From: Suillus spraguei
Lineage: Eukaryota; Basidiomycota; Agaricomycetes; Boletales; Suillaceae
Direction: 5' to 3'
Assembly: GCA_016800925.1 (NCBI GenBank)
Contig: JABCPU010000285.1
Location: 1 to 64,000, forward strand
DNA: 64,000 nt
Shown: one piece after another, positions 57,282-64,000 of the stretch
Layout of the letters: the number at the start of each line of letters is the position of its first letter
Numbering within the stretch: the stretch's first letter is position 1
The notes under the pieces: model-generated
Told to the model about the DNA's origin: nothing
The model's input: the letters and a program-made list of their open reading frames with translations, nothing else
Databases searched by the model: none
Program-made: the position numbers and the translations under genes

Positions 57282-58750
57282 ATGTCTTTCCCCACTGCCT
57301 ACATTGCCCCCGTCACCGTTGCCACCAATGACTCCGACTCTGAAGCAGAACAATACGGAACCCTTACCACAGAAATCGATAACCAATCCTATATCGAAGC
57401 CGCCATACTCTGTGAGGGACATGCCCTCGAAATTGACAGAATTCTCACCGACAGAGGTGCCTTCCCCGCTCGACTCATCGTTAACATCATCTGCACAGCA
57501 GCCCTTATCGAAGCCACCGCTAAAGAAACTACAGACATCACACTCCGTCACCGTTTCATTCATCTCCAACAACGCATTCGTGCTTACGCTATGCTGTTGC
57601 TTCCCGATTCCTTTAAAAATGATGTTGAAGAAGCTATTCACATCATTGCCGAACGTCGAGCAGGCGTTGCTCGACCTCCCTCTCCGCAACGAGATGCGCC
57701 ACTTCCTGTCCCAGCACCCACTTCTTCGCGCATCTATTCTAATCTTGATGCCTTTACTGGCCTATACACTGCTGTGCAAGAAATTGGGCAACTCACCAAC
57801 ACAGTTGTCGACACCATCCAGCAATCAGTCGCTGAGACTAGAGCAGCCAGAAATCTAGTAGAAGAAGCCATCGCTGACTTACAACAAACGCAAGATGATC
57901 TTGCGTCCCCCAGAACGCCATCCCCGATAGAACAATCAGTGTCATCACCCCCCGTTACGGCACCCATGACCATCCAGCATGGCTATATGAACCTTGCACA
58001 GAGGAACAGTGTAAGGCCGCTAAACTATTAGGTATCTCCGCCACTGAGTTGGTAACACTCGGTCCTCGACTTCGCGACCTTCATATCCACCCTCCTATGA
58101 CTATCCCATCATCATTCGGTCCAATGGATCCCGTCTCACCGGTCTTAGTAAAAGATTTTGGCATGACTTCTTCATCGTCCTCCAACGAACTTCTTGCGGT
58201 TGCTGAACGAGCAGTTACCCCAGACCTCCCTACATCGGCATACACGTTATCCACCGCCCAACAAGCACAGCTTAAGCGGCAGAACACCCTTGCCTTGAAA
58301 CGTATGACGAAGAAGAAGGGAAAGAAGCGCGCTAGATCCACTAGTCCTACGCCCATCATTTCCCCGTCTCCCTTACGCAAAGTTTCTTCTAACCCTGACG
58401 AGAACATGAAATGCCGCGTCTGTGGATTACTAGGACATCGTCAAAAGAATTGTGCGGAATATCAATGCAAGGTTTGCAGATATTGGTCGCCTACTCATTT
58501 ATCCCTCTACTGCCCCAACCGAGTTGGACCTCCCCCCTTCGAGTTAACTTGGAAAGATGAGGGATTCTACGACGCACTTCATGCTTGGGAAAAGCAACTG
58601 GACGACGAACGTATTCAAAGAGAAAAGAAGAAAGATTCTAAGCGTCGCGCTGGTCTTGAAGAAGCCAAGTATATGATGAGCAGATCGGTTGCTGATGAAG
58701 ACTACGAGTTTAGCGATGATCCCGTTTACTATGCGAACCAAGATGAGTAA
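57282..58750 (+). pseudogene. Extra open frame downstream of pol, with paired zinc knuckles
   Basis: Starts at MSFPTAYIAP, 58 bases after pol. The first frame (to 58031) is largely helical (SYIEAAILCEGHALEIDRIL, AVQEIGQLTNTVVDTIQQSV). A frame change between about 57900 and 57990 leads into WLYEPCTEEQCKAAKLL and the second frame (ends 58750), which has a Ser/Pro linker, a basic patch (KKKGKKRARS) and two CCHC-like knuckles (CRVCGLLGHRQKNC, CKVCRYWSPTHLSLYC). A Glu/Lys-rich acidic tail follows. There is no signal peptide or membrane helix, so it is not an envelope protein. Its function is unknown; nucleic-acid binding is likely. The join indicates one indel in an originally single gene. Confidence 0.8.
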
Positions 58751-58769
58751 AGTCGGTGACTTTACGTGT

Positions 58770-58779
58770 AAAAGGGGGG
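58770..58779 (+). other. Polypurine tract
   Basis: AAAAGGGGGG directly before the 3' LTR, the usual plus-strand primer site. Confidence 0.85.
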
Positions 58780-58782
58780 TAA

Positions 58783-59256
58783 TGTTACAATCGTACGTGC
58801 CCCTATTCATTTTCTACTCCATTTATCTTGTATATTACGTAACATGACTCTGACTCACATGCTCAACGCATCTGTACTATAGTTGCCTTCCTTCTTAGGA
58901 TACGCACTTACATTCTCACGTGTTGCTTGGTCTGTGCGCACATATTGGCCTATTTAAGCACAGTGTACTTGTAGTAGATTCGCTACTTTAATCTTACTGG
59001 GTTTTACCTGGAATCTCCTTCGCTTAGGTCTCCAACCTAAGTCGTCTTGAATCGTCTCTAAGTCTAAGCACTCCTTAGCCTTAGTCTCTATTCTCGCGGA
59101 TACCTCTCGGACTTATCCTTGAGGCTGAACCCTTGATCGTACTCGGAACACGTTCCTTGTACTTTCACCTTGTTCTCTTTTGAACATTGTAAGAACTCCC
59201 AGCAGACCGTCTGTGTCTTTTCACTGTCGCTGGTGACGCCACCCCAGTTCGTAACA
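58783..59256 (+). repeat. 3' LTR of the gypsy element
   Basis: Matches the 5' LTR except for C instead of T in GGTGA(C/T)GCC near the end. Confidence 0.97.
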
Positions 59257-60190
59257 GCATACACCATCTACAATGAGCATGTGTTTGACACGACAGTGGA
59301 GCCTAAAAAGCGCAGACGCACTGCTGCAGTAAGTCTTACATGGATTACATTTCACCCACCTACTGAGACTCAATCAGGACAATCCTATTGTGCTTTGGGT
59401 CAAGGAATGTGAAATTTACCTCCTAGAACTTCTTCGGTTGGAAGGCCGTGGTGACTATGTATATACCAAATTGCAATTGTGATAGTCCAGATGTTGTTTG
59501 CTAACCATGTGATCAACTAGGTATCAGTCTATTACGCAAACTAAAGGCCACTATACCAGAATGCGATCAACACCAGCATGACTTCCACAAATTAAATGAG
59601 ATGCTTATCGCCGAGCGTATGGAGGAGGTAGCAATCTGGATACAAGGAGTTGAGAAGTGGGAAGCGGACATGTCAGCAATGAACCCTTTCAGTCCGACGA
59701 CAGCAAGTAAGTCATCAATATTTGTTTCTTAGACTCTACTAACATCTTTTCAGCCATGACCCAGGCATCCGTCAGGTTAACCATCTCTCAGGAAGAAGCT
59801 CAAGAGCTCAAGCATGGCATCAACAGTTCCCTCCACAATGAAATCTCACCGGCTGTCCTTATTTCATCAGGCATTGGGATTGAAGAGGAACAGTAAGTTT
59901 TGCAATTTACCCTCTTCAGTTGATTGTTTACAAACGGCTCCCCAGACACCAACTTCTGCGAGATCTTTCTGTGCTTGGTGACCATGCGACTGATCTTCAA
60001 TGTTCAAAGCTGCAAGATCGCACAAACGTACTGCAGTGCAAAGTTGAGCAGTGGTGTGAGGTTCAAGTCTTGTACATGCCCTCTGTGGCCCCTGTCAGAT
60101 CTTCCCATAGCTCAAGTAGCAACACATCAAAGGAGGAGAAGGCATACAAAATCAGACTATGGCTCCCTTCTCAGTGTCACAAGAACACCT

Positions 60191-61711
60191 TCTTGTGCCC
60201 CTACTATCATTTTTCCTCTTATGCATTGCCGTTTACACTTGTCCCAACAAGGCCTCTATCCTCGTCCTCTGCTATCTCATCTGGCTTGCCATCATCACTC
60301 CTTACCTCACCTACACTCACCTTCTCCATCATTGCTAACTGTGCACTCTTCCGGTACCTGTCATATACCATACTTCTAATCCCAGATCCAACCATATCTG
60401 ATCAGATCCAATCAATTCCATTTCCATCTGGTCCACAGATCCTGTCCGGACCACCCATCCGAATGTGCTCACTTCTTGCACCTTAACTCCTTTGTGTATA
60501 TCTGCATCTATCTCCTTTCATCATTCCTCCTGTTTCCGGTATTCCGGCTGTGTATATTTCTGTCCTGTGTCACTGATCTGTTACCTGTGTTCATTTCCGA
60601 TTCATGCTTACTGATCCGCTGTGCATTAACTAATAGACTTCTGTTATACTTCGTACATAGCCCTCGGTCCCGGTGTAAAGATACAACCTAGCTTGGGCTG
60701 TAGATAAACCACTGCCTAAACTAGTATGTTAGTCTTGCGCTCCGTCTAGTCTGCTTCACTTGTAAGAACAAGAGCATTCGACCCTAAAGGGGGATGCCTA
60801 TTTAGTACGGTCAAGTTTGAGTCTAACTTATTTGCAAAACAAGCGTCGAAGTCAGCGGTAAGTTGCCGTGGTCAGCGATGATGCCGCCGGAACTAGCGCT
60901 GTGCATAGCGGTGCTACCGTCGTCGAGATAAAGTCAGTAACAGTTGCATCTAGCGAGCAATGTCGAGCAGTGGTCTCAGCGGTAGCGGTAAGGTTGCGAG
61001 CGGTGCAAAGAAACAGTAAGGAAGTCTGCAGTACTTTCAGCGGTAAAGTAGCGGAGCGTGAGAAGTTCAGTCAAAAGTAACAGTCGAAAGTTCAGCGGTA
61101 TGCCAGCAGTAACGGAGAACGAGCGTGATGTATTAACGAGCGATAAGGGAACTTTAAAGACTATGTCCACTACTGGGTTGATCCAGAGCTAGACAATAAT
61201 CCTGACCTATAGTACGTGCAATGGTGTAAAATCAGGTACTGTATTGTGTGGGGTATGCGGTGCTTATATCCTAATGTGTATGTACTTGGAATACTCTAGG
61301 TGAGATCAGTAGCGCTGGAGTGTAGTAACCGCCATAAGTATGTATACATAGTGTGAGGCACTGCAGCACGAGGCAACATGTAATAATGCTTGCTGTGGAA
61401 TCAGTGATAATGAACAGGAAACAAACTACGCACCAAATGGAGCTATGCGGATGCGGCAAGGACATGGAAGGACATCGGTTCATGGAACGAGGTGCGGCAG
61501 TCGGTATGGTGTGCGGTAAGCGTGGGATGCCGCCGGTACTGCTAAACAGGGTAAGACGGTCATGGACAAGTGGTAACTCCTGTAGACGTGAGACGAGTGT
61601 CAAAATATGGGGTTTTAAGCCCAGCGCCAATATGTTCGTTACACTGGACTTGTTGATTATCCGTCTTAGATACTTACAGTATATAAACCACTTGTAGATC
61701 TCCGTAGAACC
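60191..61711. other. Spacer between KDZ remnant and second gypsy copy
   Basis: No gene recognised. A purine tract (CTAAAGGGGGATG, 60785-60797) followed by TG could be the PPT and LTR start of another, unidentified retroelement. The motif AGCGGTA recurs at least five times between 60855 and 61098. Confidence 0.4.
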
Positions 61712-62183
61712 TGTTACAGTTGTATGTACCCCTATTCATTTTCTCGTCTCCTTTACCTTGTATATTACGTAACAAGACTCAGACTCATATGCTTAATGCA
61801 TCTGTACTATAGTTGCCTTCCTTCTTTGGATACGTACTAACATTCCCACATCTCTCTTGGTCCGTGCACACATATTTGCTTATTTAAGCACGATGTATTA
61901 TGCTTGTATACTTTACTTTAATCTTACTGGGTTTTACCTGGAATATCCTTCGCTTAGGTCTTCAACCTAAGTCGTCTTGAATTGTCTCTAAGTCTAAGCA
62001 CTCCTTAGTCTTAGTCTCTATTCTAGTAGAACCTCTTAGACTTGTCTTCGAGGCCGAACCCCTGATCGTACTCGGAACGCATTCCTTGTACGTCCGTCTT
62101 GTCCTTTTGGACATTGAAGAACTTCCCAGCAGACCGTCTGTGTCTTTTCACTGTCGCTGGAGATGCCATCCCAGTTCATAACA
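61712..62183 (+). repeat. 5' LTR of the second gypsy copy
   Basis: 472 bp, TGTTACAGTTG to CATAACA. Retains TATA (61881-61888), ACTTTAATCTT (61915-61925) and, one base past its end, the complementary AAGATTAAAGT (62185-62195), despite substitutions elsewhere. Confidence 0.95.
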
Positions 62184-62312
62184 AAAGATTAAAGTCTCCC
62201 TGATCGTCGACTACCCAGTCTCCGACCCTGAACCCTGAAAAAGCCCTAGTGGACAGCAAGACAGTGCGTGTAGGCACTGAGAAAGTACAAACTCACCAGA
62301 CGAATCATCATC

Positions 62313-63146
62313 ATGACGACCACTAAAGAATTTGAATACGGGATCGGTCTTCCAACCGGTTTTGATGGAGATCGCGACAATTCTCGCGAATTCATCCAAT
62401 CATGCAATCTATGCTTCGATATCAATGAGAAGCTTTATACCACCGACAAACAGAAGATCATTTTCCTTACATCCTTCATGACCGAGAAGAATGCCAAATC
62501 TTGGAAGGAACAATTCCTCAAATATGCTCAGTCAACCGATACCTCTGGACAAAAAGTTGGTTATGGGACATTGCAGGATTTTATGAAAAGCTTCAAAGAA
62601 GCATTCGAACTGGTGGATACCAAAGGAACTGCACTCACGAAACTCAGGGACCTCAAACAAGGAAGCGGTGATCTGCATACCTACATCGCTGACTTTGAGG
62701 CACTTGCAGCCAAGGCCCGTATCACTGACGATGCAACCAAGATCCAATTTTTCCAAGACGGCCTAAATTTGGGTATCCTTACCAAGCTTTTCGCACCCGG
62801 AGATGTCTCAGAAGTATTCTGCGAAGTCGTGCTGCAATGCATTTCCATTGACAACTCCCATCATCGTCTTCAAGCAATAAGAACATGTCATGCTCCACAG
62901 CAAAAGAAGAAGAACTATGGAAACGCGCATTACACACCCAATCGTGATTCCAATGCAATGGTCATAGACCAAATCTCCGACATGGAGAGATCCGAATGTA
63001 TGAAGAAAGGACAATGCTTCGGATGCAAGAAGACCGGGCATCGTATCCATAACTGTCCTGATAGAAAGAAGAAGACACCGCTTCAACAAACTGAAGTCGC
63101 GGAAGAAGAAGACGAAACTGTAAGATGGACCATTGAGGATTTTTAA
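62313..63146 (+). CDS. gag: Gag polyprotein of the second gypsy copy
   Basis: 277 residues, intact frame, closely similar to the gag at 52287 (CFGCKKTGHRIHNC knuckle; ITDDATKIQFFQDGLN). It ends TTTTAA in place of TTTTGA, keeping the run of five T before the stop where the -1 shift into pol would occur. Confidence 0.95.
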   Translation: MTTTKEFEYGIGLPTGFDGDRDNSREFIQSCNLCFDINEKLYTTDKQKIIFLTSFMTEKNAKSWKEQFLKYAQSTDTSGQKVGYGTLQDFMKSFKEAFELVDTKGTALTKLRDLKQGSGDLHTYIADFEALAAKARITDDATKIQFFQDGLNLGILTKLFAPGDVSEVFCEVVLQCISIDNSHHRLQAIRTCHAPQQKKKNYGNAHYTPNRDSNAMVIDQISDMERSECMKKGQCFGCKKTGHRIHNCPDRKKKTPLQQTEVAEEEDETVRWTIEDF

Positions 63147-64000
63147 ATTGGAGAAACAAGGATTCGACGTATGTTTCTCCCAATGTATCACTAAGACTTG
63201 TACGTGCTGTAGGTGAAAGAAAAGAACTTTGTATTCCCATCACCCTTCACTTGCGTACTCATTTAAAATCCATCGACACTACCGCTGTTATCGATTCCGG
63301 CGCAGCAGGGACATTCATTTCCGAAGAGTTTGTGAATCTCCATCAAATCACACAACAAAAACTTAAAACACTGTTTCGAGTTACTACAGCGGACGGAACT
63401 CTTATCAAGGGAGGACCAATCACACATTATTGTCTCCTAGTGGTGAAAATTGATGAACGAACTATGTATGGAAAGTTTAATATCACTAAACTTGGATGAA
63501 GAGATCAAATCCTTCTGGGAATCCCATGGTTACGCGCTATGAACCCACACATAGATTGGGCTGCCGAAACACTTTCCCTCCCTCGGACAACGAAGTCTGA
63601 TGAAATCGAACTCGACCTAGATACAGACCAAGAGAAGAATGGACTACCTTCGGCCTTCCATTGTTACCCTAAGAAATGGCAGAATTCACGAGTTCCAAAG
63701 CCTCTTGCTGCTTCTTCCATCATCAACACCCCTACCGAATTCATAACCGATGATCCCTCCCCACAAGTAAAGCTACCACAATGCCCTCCGTCACCGATTC
63801 CCCGCGTAGAAAAACGAAAGAATGAATTGGAAGCAGAATTTCGACCATCACCATCACAACCAATTGAACAGCAACCAATAGAGGAGCAATGACAGGGAAA
63901 GCGGAAACCTGATGATGACCTTGGAGGACGTGCTCATACCATTCCAAAGTTAACCAAATACTTTGTACCGCCCAAGTTGTCCACTCCCCCCATCGAAGAA
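63140..64000 (+). pseudogene. pol: Pol (protease region) of the second gypsy copy, with stops
   Basis: The -1 frame from gag encodes the protease core VIDSGAAGTFISEEF. In-frame TGA codons follow at 63497-63499 (after NITKLG) and near 63890-63892 (after PIEEQ). The frame continues to the window end (YFVPPKLSTPPIEE). Confidence 0.9.

Larger units (their letters stand above)
51615..59256 (+). mobile_element. Full-length Ty3/gypsy chromovirus (7.6 kb), pol defective
   Basis: Two 474-bp LTRs (51615-52088, 58783-59256) that differ at one position only, flanked by the exact 5-bp duplication GCATA (51610-51614 and 59257-59261). Order inside: self-priming PBS, gag, pol (protease, RT, RNase H, integrase, chromodomain), an extra open frame, polypurine tract. 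Domain order and the chromodomain place it among chromoviruses, Tf1/sushi-like by priming mode. Pol carries frameshifts and a stop. Confidence 0.97.
51304..60190 (+). pseudogene. KDZ-family transposase remnant, split by the gypsy element
   Basis: The N-terminal frame (51304-51614) encodes a basic, Gln-rich start and an acidic end. It resumes right after the gypsy insertion at 59262 (YTIYNEHVFDTTVEPKKRRR). Further plus-strand exons encode VLWVKECEIYLLELLRLEGRGD, DQHQHDFHKLNEMLIAERM, MTQASVRLTISQEEAQELK and HATDLQCSKLQDRTNVLQ, all typical of the N- and C-terminal parts of KDZ (Kyakuja/Dileera/Zisupton) transposases. The central catalytic domain and CxC motifs are missing, so this is a deletion derivative or relic even without the gypsy insertion. 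Confidence 0.7.
61712..64000 (+). mobile_element. Second copy of the gypsy element, cut by the window end
   Basis: 5' LTR, PBS, gag and the start of pol in the same order as the copy at 51615. It is clearly diverged from that copy throughout. Two in-frame TGA codons in pol show it is defective. The 3' half lies beyond 64000. Confidence 0.95.

Noticed and set aside
57282..58750. Envelope gene in the gypsy element
   Set aside because: Position fits, but there is no signal peptide, furin-type site or transmembrane helix; the visible motifs are zinc knuckles and basic/acidic tracts.
60785..60800. PPT plus LTR start of a third retroelement
   Set aside because: Only a short purine run followed by TG; no matching LTR or internal coding sequence was seen.

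Overview
This window looks like nuclear DNA of a mushroom-forming basidiomycete (Agaricomycete). Host genes are cut by many GT-AG introns of about 45-65 bases. The gene families (secreted A01-type aspartic protease, NACHT-WD40 protein, many-exon membrane proteins, KDZ and Helitron transposons) are typical of that class. No rRNA, tRNA or CRISPR array was recognised. Exon models were built by hand from splice sites and frame continuity; where exon lengths sum to whole codons, the entry says so.

Layout. 1-2.2 kb: an old gag-like retroelement on the minus strand, broken by a solo LTR. 2.2-8.75 kb: a decayed Helitron (HUH Rep plus PIF1-like helicase), itself broken by a second solo LTR and ending in three tandem hairpins. 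9.3-21.7 kb: a host gene block with a probably inactive aspartic-protease homologue, a LINE RNase H scrap with 70-bp tandem repeats, a short-chain dehydrogenase, a membrane protein, a 6-phosphogluconate-dehydrogenase-like enzyme and a DUF829/TMEM53-like hydrolase. 22.2-23.5 kb: a 1.3 kb TIR element carrying an HTH plus SAP-domain gene instead of a transposase. 24.4-28.7 kb: a NACHT-WD40 NLR-like gene with eight near-identical WD40 repeats and one frameshift. 29.9-31.1 kb: an ELO fatty-acid elongase. 31-35.5 kb: mostly non-coding, with a foldback element and a duplicated gene fragment. 35.8-38 kb: an HPC2/ubinuclein-like HIR histone-chaperone subunit. 38-42 kb: a frameshifted hypothetical gene and a monooxygenase pseudogene.

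From 42 kb the window is dominated by transposons: an internally deleted hAT with a perfect 8-bp target duplication, an apparently intact Tc1-like element (DD34E), two hypothetical genes, a KDZ transposase remnant, a full-length Ty3/gypsy chromovirus inserted in the KDZ remnant, and the 5' part of a second copy running off the end.

One LTR family links the window. It occurs as two solo LTRs, as the near-identical LTR pair of the full element, and as the 5' LTR of the second copy. Three of the four insertions have both edges in the window, and each of these has an exact 5-bp target duplication and lies in an older transposon. The LTR carries 11 bases, about 30 bases past a TATA box, that are exactly complementary to the 11 bases just downstream of the LTR. 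This is the arrangement expected for Tf1/sushi-type self-priming. The element also has an extra open frame with paired zinc knuckles between pol and the 3' LTR. These two features, the covarying Helitron hairpins, the transposase-free SAP element and the inactive protease homologue are the most interesting items.
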